DNA of 60,463 nucleotides from Fusobacterium mortiferum ATCC 9817. Its GTDB lineage: Bacteria > Fusobacteriota > Fusobacteriia > Fusobacteriales > Fusobacteriaceae. Under the pieces are notes generated by a model. That model made no database searches. It worked only from the letters and a program-made list of their open reading frames with translations, and was not told the DNA's origin. Below are positions 37,439 through 46,361 of the stretch, one piece after another; positions within the stretch are counted from its first letter, which is position 1; every line of letters starts with the position of its first letter. The stretch spans positions 213,193 to 273,655 of the forward strand of contig NZ_GL987993.1 in NCBI RefSeq assembly GCF_000158195.2. Direction: 5' to 3'. The translations under genes were made by a program, and so were the position numbers.

Positions 37439-38263
37439 ATGAAAATAATAATACTTATAGAAAATGATTTAAGTTGTGATCCAAACTTAGTTAATGAGTT
37501 TGGATTTTCTGTTTTTATCCAAGATGAAGATACTTCTCTCATATTTGATACTGGTCAAAGTGGAATATTTATTAAAAATATTGAAAAACTAAAATTAGAT
37601 ACTAAAAATATTCATACTATAGTACTTAGTCATAATCATTACGATCATGTAGGTGGACTTAAAAATTATATTGAAAAATTTGGAAATAATTTTACTCTTT
37701 ACTTAAATAAAAATTTTTTTGATAAAAGATTTAGTTTTTCAGAACTTTACTCTCGAATCTTAGGAGCTAATTTTTTCCAAGATTACATACTAGATAAAAA
37801 AATTAATTTATCTTTTATTAATGAACATATACATATTCTATCTAAAAATATTACAGCTTTTACAAATTTTGAAAGATTAAACGATTTTGAAGAGATTAAT
37901 CTTTCTTATTACAAGAAAAAAAATTCTACGTTTATTCTTGATAGTATGAGTGATGAAATTGTATTAGGTTTAGATACAAAATTGGGATTTTTTATTCTTT
38001 GTGGTTGCTCACATATTGGAATAGTTAACATTATCAAAAATATTAAAAAATGGACTAATAAAAAAATCGTTGGAATTATTGGGGGCTTACACCTCAGTAA
38101 AAGTAATTCTGAAAGAATTTTAAAAACAATTAATTATCTGAAAAAAGAGGATATAAAATATCTTGCTTTGTCTCATTGTACTGGAAAAAATATTATAAAA
38201 ATTTTTAAAGATTCTGGATTTAATATTCTTCCTACTAATACTGGAAATGTATTAGAATTTTAA
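37439..38263 (+). CDS. Metallo-beta-lactamase-fold hydrolase
   Basis: A 274-residue zinc hydrolase with the HNHYDH motif at residues 65-70, a GCSHIG histidine near 187 and a late LSHCTG histidine. It resembles the MBL proteins annotated as dihydropterin-ribofuranosylaminobenzene phosphate synthase. That name is a family label and the substrate is unknown. Eight bases after the XRE-cupin gene, so co-transcribed. The terminator begins on its stop codon. Confidence 0.85.
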   Translation: MKIIILIENDLSCDPNLVNEFGFSVFIQDEDTSLIFDTGQSGIFIKNIEKLKLDTKNIHTIVLSHNHYDHVGGLKNYIEKFGNNFTLYLNKNFFDKRFSFSELYSRILGANFFQDYILDKKINLSFINEHIHILSKNITAFTNFERLNDFEEINLSYYKKKNSTFILDSMSDEIVLGLDTKLGFFILCGCSHIGIVNIIKNIKKWTNKKIVGIIGGLHLSKSNSERILKTINYLKKEDIKYLALSHCTGKNIIKIFKDSGFNILPTNTGNVLEF

Positions 38264-38298
38264 CATAAAAAGAGAACTATATTGTTCTCTTTTTATGT
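38263..38298. terminator. Bidirectional terminator
   Basis: ACATAAAAAGAGAAC pairs with GTTCTCTTTTTATGT. It terminates both the rightward hydrolase transcript and the leftward rep transcript. Confidence 0.85.
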
Positions 38299-38316
38299 AT
38301 ATAAACAGTAATAATC

Positions 38317-40125
38317 TTAATTTTCCTCTTCTTCTTTCATAACTCTTTCAATATAATCCTTTATTGCTCCAATATAAATTGCCCTTGTCTTAGCCTTCAT
38401 TGCTAATAAGAAATTAATATCAACGCCCATTTCTTTTGAGCAAAGTTCCAATGCTTTCTCTTCTATTTTTAATTTTTCATATTCATCAAAACTTTCAAAC
38501 TCTTCTATCATATCTCTAGGAATATTTGTTTCTTCAACTAAATCTTTTATATTATTTAAAACTGGCTTTTTAACTGTTCTTCTTGCTTGATTAATCAATT
38601 TTTTGCTCTTTAATCCCTTTTCTTTTACAACATTACTAAAAAGAGTTAAATTTTGTTTATTATTTTCTTTATCTGTAATAGAAAGATTCTTTATAATTCC
38701 GTTAATATACTGCACTAAAGTTGTTTTAACATTAGTTGTCAAATTTTTATAGAGTATATTTAAAATTTCCTTTGTTCTTTCTTCTCCCTCTTCTCTATAA
38801 ATCTTCTTAATTTTGGTATCTGTTCTTTTATCCCAAGCTCTCATTACATATATATTTCTCTTAGCTTTCTTTATTCTTTCTAAAATTTCATCTGAAAACT
38901 CAATATTATCCTTACTTTCTTTAATTTTTATCTCTTTTTTAGGAGTTTTTTCTTTAATATTTTTATCTTTAACATTGTCTGCTATAACTTCAATTATTTC
39001 TGCATCTTCAATATCAATATTTCTATCTTTTTTATATCCAATTGAAGCTCTTTCAGCTTTATTTTCTATAAAAGTAGATACATGGCAATCTCCATCTTTT
39101 TCCTTATTGAAAATATAATCTAAATAATAAGTATCTTCACTTTTAACATACTCAGCTTTATAACTTAAAATATATTCTAATTCTACTAATACATCAAAAG
39201 CTTTTTCTACTCTTTTTAATACTTGTTTTAATCTACATAGAACATACTGTTTTACTTCTCCGTTTTTATTAGCTCTTTCTGTTATTTGCTCTGTTTTAAG
39301 AGGAATAACAGCTGCTAATGTTCTTAAATTTATTCTATCTCTATCTTTATCATATCTTATTTTGCTGATATATTTATATATTCTTCCAGCTATTGGATCT
39401 TTTGTTAAAATCTCTAAAAGTGAACGTGAATTATACTTAATATATCTCTTATCTTTTATTTTTTGTCTTATATTTTTATTTAATGTAACTCTATAGAATT
39501 TTTTTCTACCCTTCTCTAACTTTTGATATGTCAATAATTTAAACTCTTCATCTTCAAATTTATAATTCCCAAGTTTTGTATGATTAGATACTACAAATTG
39601 ATACTCTGTATTTTTTAAATTTTTTAAAGCTTGTTCAACTTTAGTATAATAAGTTCTATTCATTTTATTTCCTAAAAAGTTAACAATAAAATCTGAAATT
39701 TCAAACTCTATATAATCATCTGTATTATTCAATTCTTTTTTCAACTCATACATTGAAATTAAATAAGTATATATTTTTTCTTCAAATATAGAAGGTTGAA
39801 ATACTTTATCATTGTTATCTTTAGCTATTAGGGTACAAGACATTGTTACCCCTAAATCCTCAAAAGAATATTGAAAATTTACTCTTTTATTTTGCTTTTG
39901 AGGAGTAAAAAAAGGAAATACAATCATCTCAACAGGAATATTAATAATGTTATCCTTTAAATTTAAAAAATTTCCTGTTTCTTTTATTACAACTTCTTTT
40001 ACTTCTATATCTGGAACTTGATTTAATTTTATTTCTACTTTTTTAATATCTTCAAGTAAAGAACCACTTTTAACAATATTAAAACTATCTAATTCGTCTT
40101 GATTCTCTAAGTTTCCTTTTTTCAT
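38317..40125 (-). CDS. Plasmid-type replication initiator (Rep) at the chromosomal origin
   Basis: A 602-residue protein. Residues about 60-320 resemble plasmid Rep initiators built of two winged-helix domains (RPA / Rep_3 type): an opening VEMIVFPFFTPQKQNKR, EEKIYTYLISMYELKKEL, NRTYYTKVEQALKNL and GRIYKYISKIRYDKDRDRI. Residues about 370-602 are a charged, helical region that I do not recognise. The open frame extends to 40179, but AAAGGAGC is five bases before the ATG at 40125, which is the real start. It is divergent from rpmH and faces seven direct repeats, where dnaA is found in many bacteria. It most likely binds those repeats to start chromosome replication. Family assignment is from memory of motifs and should be tested by structure search. 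Confidence 0.8.
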   Translation of the reverse strand: MKKGNLENQDELDSFNIVKSGSLLEDIKKVEIKLNQVPDIEVKEVVIKETGNFLNLKDNIINIPVEMIVFPFFTPQKQNKRVNFQYSFEDLGVTMSCTLIAKDNNDKVFQPSIFEEKIYTYLISMYELKKELNNTDDYIEFEISDFIVNFLGNKMNRTYYTKVEQALKNLKNTEYQFVVSNHTKLGNYKFEDEEFKLLTYQKLEKGRKKFYRVTLNKNIRQKIKDKRYIKYNSRSLLEILTKDPIAGRIYKYISKIRYDKDRDRINLRTLAAVIPLKTEQITERANKNGEVKQYVLCRLKQVLKRVEKAFDVLVELEYILSYKAEYVKSEDTYYLDYIFNKEKDGDCHVSTFIENKAERASIGYKKDRNIDIEDAEIIEVIADNVKDKNIKEKTPKKEIKIKESKDNIEFSDEILERIKKAKRNIYVMRAWDKRTDTKIKKIYREEGEERTKEILNILYKNLTTNVKTTLVQYINGIIKNLSITDKENNKQNLTLFSNVVKEKGLKSKKLINQARRTVKKPVLNNIKDLVEETNIPRDMIEEFESFDEYEKLKIEEKALELCSKEMGVDINFLLAMKAKTRAIYIGAIKDYIERVMKEEEEN

Positions 40126-40155
40126 AAAAGCTCCTTTATAATTTAACAATATCAA

Positions 40156-40654
40156 TGTATATAATGAATAATATACCATTTTTTATGTATATTGACAATA
40201 ATATTTTTTATTTTTTTTTTAACTTTCATTATTTCTATATTTTTACTTACTTCTTAAATTTATAATAGCTATGAATGCTTTAAATTTCCTATATTTTTCT
40301 ATTGTATATGAACATTAATAACTTTATATTTAATATTTTTTATAAAAAATTAGGAAAACTCTAGTTTTAAATTGTCTATAAACAATAATATTTTTACATA
40401 AACTAGAAAAAATATTCTTTAAATATTTGCTTATAAACAATAATATTATTTTGAATATTAAAATCCTTATTTTATGCAGAGTTATAAAATTATTATTTTT
40501 CTAATACTTGAAAAAATAATAATTCTCCCATTGTCTATTATCAATAATAAAATTATATTATCATAAATACTGATTTTTTCAAAGATAATAAATATTTCTT
40601 CGAAACAATATTCGATAAATACATAACTCTTTTAGTGTATAGTATCAATAATAA
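40156..40654 (+). repeat. Seven direct 19-bp iteron-like repeats
   Basis: All are on the plus strand: 40156 TGTATATAATGAATAATAT; 40186 TGTATATTGACAATAATAT; 40303 TGTATATGAACATTAATAA; 40373 TGTCTATAAACAATAATAT; 40428 TGCTTATAAACAATAATAT; 40532 TGTCTATTATCAATAATAA; 40636 TGTATAGTATCAATAATAA. Bases 1-2, 5-6, 12 and 14-18 are the same in all seven. Start-to-start distances are 30, 117, 70, 55, 104 and 104. Several are near multiples of the DNA turn, as if the sites lie on one face. Same orientation and closeness to a Rep gene are hallmarks of iterons. Confidence 0.85.
40170..40198 (-). promoter_or_regulatory. rep promoter, overlapped by two repeats
   Basis: TTGTCA (40198-40193) and TATATT (40175-40170) are 17 bases apart on the minus strand. 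The -35 lies inside the repeat at 40186-40204 and the -10 overlaps the repeat at 40156-40174. Rep binding would therefore block its own promoter. Confidence 0.75.
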
Positions 40655-40911
40655 ATTTAATTAAATAATTATTCATAAAGTTTGATTTTTCAATGTTAAA
40701 TAAAATTTTAATTTTTAACTTAGTCTATACATAATACAAAAAACAATATACAAAAAACTACTTAATTTTATTTTAAAGGTTTGTTTTATTTTTTTTAATA
40801 TAAATATTCTTTATGTCTTATTCTAGAAATTTATAATAAATACTTGACAAAATCATAAAAATAATATAAAATCTTTATCTGAAATATAGAATTTTTTCGG
40901 AGGTGAAATAG
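40205..40911. other. Probable chromosomal replication origin (oriC)
   Basis: About 700 bases without a gene, between the divergent rep gene and rpmH. It holds five of the seven iteron-like repeats, very AT-rich stretches that could be the unwinding element (40205-40225 and 40680-40840), and the rpmH promoter. Genes for ribosomal protein L34, RNase P protein, YidC, Jag, MnmE and MnmG follow, the block that flanks oriC in many bacteria. Both rRNA operons at the window ends point away from this spot. The closest thing to a DnaA box is TTATGCAGA, with two mismatches. Confidence 0.75.
40844..40872 (+). promoter_or_regulatory. rpmH promoter
   Basis: TTGACA and TAAAAT are separated by exactly 17 bases, about 40 bases before the rpmH start codon. 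Confidence 0.8.
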
Positions 40912-41046
40912 ATGAAAAGAACATACCAACCAAATAAAGCTAAAAGAAAGAAAGATCACGGGTTCAGAGCAAGAATGGCTACTAAAAACGGTAGAAAAGT
41001 ATTAAAAAGAAGAAGAGCTAGAGGTAGAAAAGTATTATCAGCATAG
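40912..41046 (+). CDS. rpmH: 50S ribosomal protein L34
   Basis: A 44-residue basic protein beginning [20 protein letters not shown] and ending GRKVLSA, the full length of bacterial L34. CGGAGGTG is a strong ribosome-binding site eight bases before the ATG. It is the first gene of the conserved origin block and is followed by a terminator-like hairpin that probably raises L34 output relative to rnpA. Confidence 0.98.
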   Translation: MKRTYQPNKAKRKKDHGFRARMATKNGRKVLKRRRARGRKVLSA

Positions 41047-41075
41047 AACCCGGTGTTTAATATCACCGGGTTTTT
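41047..41075 (+). terminator. Hairpin after rpmH
   Basis: AACCCGGTG pairs almost perfectly with CACCGGGTT and runs into Ts. It is probably a partial terminator between rpmH and rnpA. Confidence 0.75.
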
Positions 41076-41126
41076 ACAAGAACCTTTTATCAGAAAATAA
41101 AGCATTATTTTAGGAGAACAATAATC

Positions 41127-41465
41127 ATGAATAATTTAAAGAAAAATGGAGAGTTTCAAATAATCTACAATTCGGGAAGAAAAAGTTTTGGTTATTACTC
41201 TCTTATTTTTTTTAAGAAGAATGATAATAATTTGAAAAGATGTGGGTTTGTTGTAAGTAAAAAAACTGGAAATGCCGTTTGTAGAAATAGATTAAAAAGA
41301 CTATTTAGAGAATATTATCGTCAAAATGAAGAATCATTAAAAGATGGGTATGATATTATTTTTGTAGCAAAAAAAACAGCTGGAGAAAAATTTAAATTTT
41401 TAAAATTTGGAGATATAAAAAAAGACTTAGATAAAACTCTAAAAAATGTAAAGTTATTTAAATAG
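41127..41465 (+). CDS. rnpA: Ribonuclease P protein component
   Basis: A 112-residue basic protein that supports the catalytic RNase P RNA in tRNA 5' maturation. The RNR motif [14 protein letters not shown] is near residues 50-63, preceded by [14 protein letters not shown]. Length is typical. Follows rpmH as in most bacteria; yidD begins ten bases later. Confidence 0.96.
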   Translation: MNNLKKNGEFQIIYNSGRKSFGYYSLIFFKKNDNNLKRCGFVVSKKTGNAVCRNRLKRLFREYYRQNEESLKDGYDIIFVAKKTAGEKFKFLKFGDIKKDLDKTLKNVKLFK

Positions 41466-41475
41466 GAAATTAAAT

Positions 41476-41703
41476 ATGAAAAAAATTATACTTTTATTAA
41501 TAAAACTTTATCAAAAGTATATATCTATATTTTTAGGAAAAAATTGTCGATTTTATCCTACATGTTCAGCTTATACTTATGAAGCAATAGAAAAATTTGG
41601 GATAATAAAAGGGATTTTTTTAGGAATAAAAAGAATAATTAAATGCCACCCTTTTCATCCTGGAGGATATGATCCAGTACCAGAAAAAAGAGATAAAAAT
41701 TAG
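41476..41703 (+). CDS. yidD: Membrane protein insertion efficiency factor
   Basis: A 75-residue membrane-associated protein with the family motif [15 protein letters not shown] and the ending [13 protein letters not shown]. YidD helps YidC-dependent insertion of inner-membrane proteins. The hydrophobic N-terminus likely forms an amphipathic membrane anchor. It sits between rnpA and yidC with short gaps. Confidence 0.96.
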   Translation: MKKIILLLIKLYQKYISIFLGKNCRFYPTCSAYTYEAIEKFGIIKGIFLGIKRIIKCHPFHPGGYDPVPEKRDKN

Positions 41704-41711
41704 GAGGATTA

Positions 41712-42332
41712 ATGAGTTATATTTATGGTTTATTGAAAGGAGCTATTTCAGCTCTATTACATTTAATGTATAGTTTAACAGGAAATTTTGGAGTAGCTAT
41801 TATACTTGCAACTATTGTTATTAAAATTATTTTACTTCCATTGACCTTAAAACAAGATAAATCTATGAAAAGTATGAAAGTACTACAACCAGAAATAGAA
41901 AAAATTAAGCAACAATATCAAAATGACCCTAAAATGATGAATCAAAAAACTATGGAGTTATATCAAAAACATAAAGTTAATCCAATGGGAGGATGTTTAC
42001 CTCTTTTAATACAGCTTCCTATATTATGGGCATTATTTGGTGTTTTAAGAGACCCTGTAACAGTACCTCAAGATTCAACATTTTTGTGGATGCAACTTGT
42101 TAATCCAGACCCTTATTATATATTACCAATACTAAATGGAGTAGTATCATTTTTACAACAAAAAGTGATGGGATCTTCTGATAATCCTCAAATGAAAAAT
42201 ATGATGTATATGTTTCCTTTAATGATGGTATTTATATCATATAAAATGCCAGCAGGATTACAAATATATTGGTTAGCATCAAGTGTTGCAGCAGTAGTTC
42301 AACAATACTTGATTATGAAAAAAGGAGAATAA
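41712..42332 (+). CDS. yidC: Membrane protein insertase YidC, short form
   Basis: A 206-residue YidC/Oxa1 protein with about five membrane spans. TIVIKIILLPLTLKQDKSM holds the conserved hydrophilic-groove Arg/Lys region, and the NPMGGCLPLLIQLPI segment is typical. The large periplasmic domain of proteobacterial YidC is absent and no lipobox signal is seen, so it resembles the minimal insertase core although Fusobacterium has an outer membrane. Seven bases before jag. Confidence 0.95.
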   Translation: MSYIYGLLKGAISALLHLMYSLTGNFGVAIILATIVIKIILLPLTLKQDKSMKSMKVLQPEIEKIKQQYQNDPKMMNQKTMELYQKHKVNPMGGCLPLLIQLPILWALFGVLRDPVTVPQDSTFLWMQLVNPDPYYILPILNGVVSFLQQKVMGSSDNPQMKNMMYMFPLMMVFISYKMPAGLQIYWLASSVAAVVQQYLIMKKGE

Positions 42333-42338
42333 ACTATT

Positions 42339-43070
42339 ATGAAAAATGTTATAGAAATTAAAGCTATGAGTCAGGAGCAAGCTATAACAAGAGCGTTAAA
42401 AATCATGGAAGCAACTCCTGAGCAAGTAGTTAACGTTATAGAGAAACAAAAAAGTAAATCTTTTTTAGGAATTTTTAATAGGGAAGGAGTTTATGAAATA
42501 GAGATAGATAAAACTCCTAAAGAGAAAAAAGAAAGTAAAATTGAAAAAATCAAAGATATAGAAGTAACTGAAAAGAAAAAAGAACATGTTAAAGAACAAA
42601 CTATTGATATTAAAGAAGTAAAAAAAGATAAAAAGGACATATCTGAAACTATTCAAAAGAAAGCTGAAGAACTCTTAGAAAATATTGGTTTAGTGCTAAA
42701 AGTTGAAGTAGATAGATTAAGTGATAGAAATTATCTTGTTAATTTATATGGAGAAGATAATGGAATTATCATAGGTAAAAAAGGAAAAACTTTAAATAGT
42801 TTTGAATATCTTTTAAATTCAATAATGAAAGATTATAGAATTGAAGTAGATGTAGAGGGATTTAAAGCTAAAAGAACTGAAACACTAAGAGAGTTAGGAA
42901 AAAAAATGGCAGAGAAAGCTTTAAAATCTGGAAAACCAGTTAGACTAAATCCTATGCCACCAAGAGAAAGAAAGATAATACATGAGGTTGTAAATAAGTA
43001 TCAAGAGTTAGATACTTACAGTGAGGGAAGAGATCCTAAGAGATATATTGTTATTAAGAGAAAAAAATAG
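42339..43070 (+). CDS. jag: RNA-binding protein Jag/KhpB
   Basis: A 243-residue cytoplasmic RNA-binding protein with three parts. A Jag-N domain lies at residues 1-52, followed by a long Lys/Glu-rich linker (about 55-105). A KH domain ([19 protein letters not shown] near 143-161) comes next, then an R3H domain ([14 protein letters not shown] near 208). It is encoded after yidC as in many bacteria; the role is RNA binding linked to cell envelope or division. Confidence 0.93.
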   Translation: MKNVIEIKAMSQEQAITRALKIMEATPEQVVNVIEKQKSKSFLGIFNREGVYEIEIDKTPKEKKESKIEKIKDIEVTEKKKEHVKEQTIDIKEVKKDKKDISETIQKKAEELLENIGLVLKVEVDRLSDRNYLVNLYGEDNGIIIGKKGKTLNSFEYLLNSIMKDYRIEVDVEGFKAKRTETLRELGKKMAEKALKSGKPVRLNPMPPRERKIIHEVVNKYQELDTYSEGRDPKRYIVIKRKK

Positions 43071-43080
43071 GGAGGCAATC

Positions 43081-44451
43081 ATGCTTTTTGATACTATAGC
43101 GGCTATTTCAACTCCTCGTGGAGAGGGGGGAATTGGTATTGTAAGAATTTCAGGAAGCGATGCTTTTACAATTCTTAAAAAAATTTTTAAACCAAAGTCT
43201 GGTAAAAAAATAGAGGAATTGAGAAATTTTAGTATAAACTATGGACATATTTATGATGGAGAGCAACTGATTGATGAAGTAATGGTATCTATTATGAAAG
43301 CTCCACATACTTATACAAAAGAGAATATTGTAGAGATAAATTGCCATGGTGGATTTGTAATAACTGAAAAACTTCTTGAAACAGTTTTAAAATATGGAGC
43401 AAGACATGCTGAAATTGGAGAGTTTACAAGAAGAGCTTTTTTAAATGGAAGAATTGATTTAACTCAAGCTGAAGCTATAATAGATATAATTCATGGAAAA
43501 ACAGAAAAATCAGTATCTTTATCATTAAACCAACTTAGAGGGGATTTAAAAGAGCAGATAGAACATCTTAAAAAATTAATTTTAGATGTTGCTGCACATA
43601 TTAATGTTGTTCTTGATTACCCAGAAGAAGGAATAGATGACCCATTACCAGAGAATCTAGTAGGAAACCTTCAAGAGGTAGTTGATACAACAGATAGATT
43701 AATTAAGTCTTATGATAAAGGGAAGATGATTAAAGAGGGAATTAAGACTGCCATAGTAGGAAAACCTAATGTTGGTAAGTCAAGCCTTTTAAATTCAGTT
43801 TTACGTGAGGAGAGAGCTATTGTAACTCATATTCCTGGAACAACTAGAGATGTGATAGAAGAGGTTGTAAATTTAAAAGGAATACCATTGATTTTAGTAG
43901 ATACTGCTGGAATTAGAAAAACTGATGACATTGTAGAAAATATAGGTGTAGAAAAATCTAAAAAAATGATAGAGAATGCTGACCTCATATTATTTGTAAT
44001 AGATGGTTCAAGAGAGCTAGAAGAGGAAGATATAAAAATCCATGAAAGTATAAATTCTGAAAAAGTAATTGGTATCTTAAATAAGATAGATATGGAAAGA
44101 AAGGTAGATTTATCAAAACTAACTAAGATAAAGAATTGGATAGAGATTTCAGCTATGAAAAATATAGGTATTGATGAAATGGAAGATAAAATCTATCATC
44201 ATATAGTAGATGGAAATGTTGAAGATAGTTCTCAAAAGATAACAATTACAAATGTTAGACATAAATCTGCTTTAGAGAAAACGAAACAGTATGTAGAAAA
44301 TATTTTTGATACTATACATGCTGGATTACCAATGGATTTAATGGCTGTTGATATAAAAGGAGCTTTAAATTCCCTTTCAGAAGTAACTGGAGAGATTTCT
44401 AGCGAAGATTTATTAGACCATATTTTTAGCAATTTCTGTGTTGGAAAATAA
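43081..44451 (+). CDS. mnmE: tRNA modification GTPase MnmE
   Basis: A 456-residue GTPase that with MnmG adds the aminomethyl group to U34 of certain tRNAs. The N-terminal folate-binding part is [20 protein letters not shown]. The G domain has [20 protein letters not shown] and NKID, and the C-terminal cysteine motif is [12 protein letters not shown] at 43021 lies inside jag; the ATG at 43081 after GGGAGG is the true start. Confidence 0.97.
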   Translation: MLFDTIAAISTPRGEGGIGIVRISGSDAFTILKKIFKPKSGKKIEELRNFSINYGHIYDGEQLIDEVMVSIMKAPHTYTKENIVEINCHGGFVITEKLLETVLKYGARHAEIGEFTRRAFLNGRIDLTQAEAIIDIIHGKTEKSVSLSLNQLRGDLKEQIEHLKKLILDVAAHINVVLDYPEEGIDDPLPENLVGNLQEVVDTTDRLIKSYDKGKMIKEGIKTAIVGKPNVGKSSLLNSVLREERAIVTHIPGTTRDVIEEVVNLKGIPLILVDTAGIRKTDDIVENIGVEKSKKMIENADLILFVIDGSRELEEEDIKIHESINSEKVIGILNKIDMERKVDLSKLTKIKNWIEISAMKNIGIDEMEDKIYHHIVDGNVEDSSQKITITNVRHKSALEKTKQYVENIFDTIHAGLPMDLMAVDIKGALNSLSEVTGEISSEDLLDHIFSNFCVGK

Positions 44452-44456
44452 AAAAT

Positions 44457-44483
44457 GAGGATGCTCAAATTTGAGTAATCCTC
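44457..44483 (+). terminator. Weak hairpin between mnmE and mnmG
   Basis: GAGGAT pairs with ATCCTC around the perfect palindrome CTCAAATTTGAG, followed by CTTTCTT. It is probably a partial terminator or an RNA-stability element. Confidence 0.45.
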
Positions 44484-44513
44484 TTTCTTAATTTATGGAG
44501 TTAGGAGGAGAAG

Positions 44514-46361
44514 ATGAAAAAAATTTATGATGTAATAGTTGTTGGAGGAGGTCATGCTGGAGTAGAAGCAGCACTTGCTTCAGCTAGACTTGGAAAAGAT
44601 ACAGCTATATTTACACTTTACTTAGATACAATTGCAATGATGTCATGTAACCCTTCAATAGGGGGTCCTGGAAAAAGTAATCTTGTGGCAGAGATGGACA
44701 TCTTAGGTGGAGAGATGGGAAAACATACAGATGAGTTTAATCTTCAATTGAAACATCTAAATGAGAGTAAAGGACCAGCAGCTAGAATAACAAGAGGACA
44801 AGCTGATAAATATCTTTATAGAACAGAGATGAGAAAAAAACTTGAGCATACAGATAATCTTCATATGATTCAAGATTGTGTAGAACAAATTATAGTAGAT
44901 GATGGAGAGATAAAAGGAGTTAGAACAAGACTTGGAATCTCTTATTTTGCTAAAGCTGTTGTACTTTGTACTGGAACTTTCTTAAAAGGAAAGATAGTTA
45001 TAGGAGATGTAATTTATTCTGCTGGAAGACAGGGAGAGCAATCAGCTGAGAAACTTTCAGACTCTCTTAGAGACCATGGAATCCATATAGAGAGATATCA
45101 GACAGCTACACCTCCAAGACTTGATAGAAGAAGTATAGATTTCTCTAAAATGGAGGAATTAAAGGGAGAGGAACACCCTAGATACTTCTCAATTTTTACT
45201 AATAAAGAGAGAAACAATGTAGTTCCTACATGGCTTACACACACAACTGAAAAAACAATTGAAGTGGCTAAAGAGATGTTAAAATACTCTCCAATAGTAA
45301 GTGGAATAATAGAGACTCATGGACCTAGACACTGTCCGTCACTAGATAGAAAAGTACTTAATTTCCCAGATAAAACAAACCATCAAATATTTTTGGAGTT
45401 AGAATCTGCTGATTCTGAAGAAATCTATGTAAATGGTTTAACTACAGCTATGCCACCATTTGCTCAAGAAGCTATGATGAGAACTATAGCTGGACTTGAA
45501 AATGCTAAAATAATGAGACATGGTTATGCTGTAGAGTATGATTATGCTCCAGCTTCTCAATTATATCCAAGTTTAGAAAGTAAAAAAATAGCTGGGCTAT
45601 TTTTTGCTGGGCAGATAAATGGAACATCTGGTTATGAAGAGGCAGCTTGTCAAGGATTTATGGCTGGGGTAAATGCTGCTAGAAAATTAGATGGAAAAGA
45701 ACCTGTTATCATAGATAGAAGTGAGGGATATATAGGAGTTCTTATTGATGATATTATACATAAGAAAACTCCAGAACCATATAGAGTATTACCATCTCGT
45801 TCAGAGTATAGACTTACTTTAAGATTTGATAATGCCTTTATGAGATTGTATGAAAAGGCAAAGGAAATAGGACTTTTATCTAAAGAAAAATTAGAGTATT
45901 TAGAGAATGCTATTAATATTGTAAATAGTGAGATAGAGAGACTTAGAGAGATAAGTGTACCTATGGTTAAAGCTAATGAACTTTTAGAAAAATTAGGTTC
46001 TAATCAAAAATTTGCTAAGGGAATAAAGATAGGAGAACTTTTAAAGGTTAAAGAGGTAACTTATGATAGTCTAAAAGATGTTACTGAGATTGGAGATTAT
46101 CCAGAATTTATTAAAAATCAGATAGAAACTATTATAAAATATGACATCTTTATTCAAAGAGAGAATGAGCAAATAGAGAAGTTTAAAAGATTAGAAGAGA
46201 TGAGAATACCTAAAGATTTTGATTTTTCTACAGTAAAAGGAATCTCTAATATTGCTAGAAGTGGATTAGAAGAGATAAGACCACTATCTATAGGAGAGGC
46301 TTCAAGAATAAGTGGAGTTACAGGAAATGATATAGCTCTATTGATAGGATATTTAAAATAA
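44514..46361 (+). CDS. mnmG: tRNA uridine-5-carboxymethylaminomethyl modification enzyme MnmG
   Basis: A 615-residue FAD/NADH enzyme and partner of MnmE. The N-terminal FAD fold is VVGGGHAGVEAALASARLG. CNPSIGGPGKSNLV holds a catalytic cysteine, and FFAGQINGTSGYEEAA and the C-terminal helical GIGEASRISGVT-like region are present. AGGAGGAG precedes the start. It closes the origin-linked housekeeping block. Confidence 0.97.
   Translation: MKKIYDVIVVGGGHAGVEAALASARLGKDTAIFTLYLDTIAMMSCNPSIGGPGKSNLVAEMDILGGEMGKHTDEFNLQLKHLNESKGPAARITRGQADKYLYRTEMRKKLEHTDNLHMIQDCVEQIIVDDGEIKGVRTRLGISYFAKAVVLCTGTFLKGKIVIGDVIYSAGRQGEQSAEKLSDSLRDHGIHIERYQTATPPRLDRRSIDFSKMEELKGEEHPRYFSIFTNKERNNVVPTWLTHTTEKTIEVAKEMLKYSPIVSGIIETHGPRHCPSLDRKVLNFPDKTNHQIFLELESADSEEIYVNGLTTAMPPFAQEAMMRTIAGLENAKIMRHGYAVEYDYAPASQLYPSLESKKIAGLFFAGQINGTSGYEEAACQGFMAGVNAARKLDGKEPVIIDRSEGYIGVLIDDIIHKKTPEPYRVLPSRSEYRLTLRFDNAFMRLYEKAKEIGLLSKEKLEYLENAINIVNSEIERLREISVPMVKANELLEKLGSNQKFAKGIKIGELLKVKEVTYDSLKDVTEIGDYPEFIKNQIETIIKYDIFIQRENEQIEKFKRLEEMRIPKDFDFSTVKGISNIARSGLEEIRPLSIGEASRISGVTGNDIALLIGYLK

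Noticed and set aside
40471-40479. Possible DnaA box TTATGCAGA in the origin gap
   Set aside because: Two mismatches to TTATCCACA and no cluster of similar sites, so not convincing.
40205-40911. CRISPR-like array in the repeat-bearing gap
   Set aside because: The repeats are short, degenerate, unevenly spaced by 30 to 117 bases and have no cas genes nearby; iterons fit better.
42465-42656. Minus-strand open frame opposite jag
   Set aside because: It mirrors the Lys/Glu-rich linker of Jag and has a low-complexity Phe/Tyr composition; it is a shadow.
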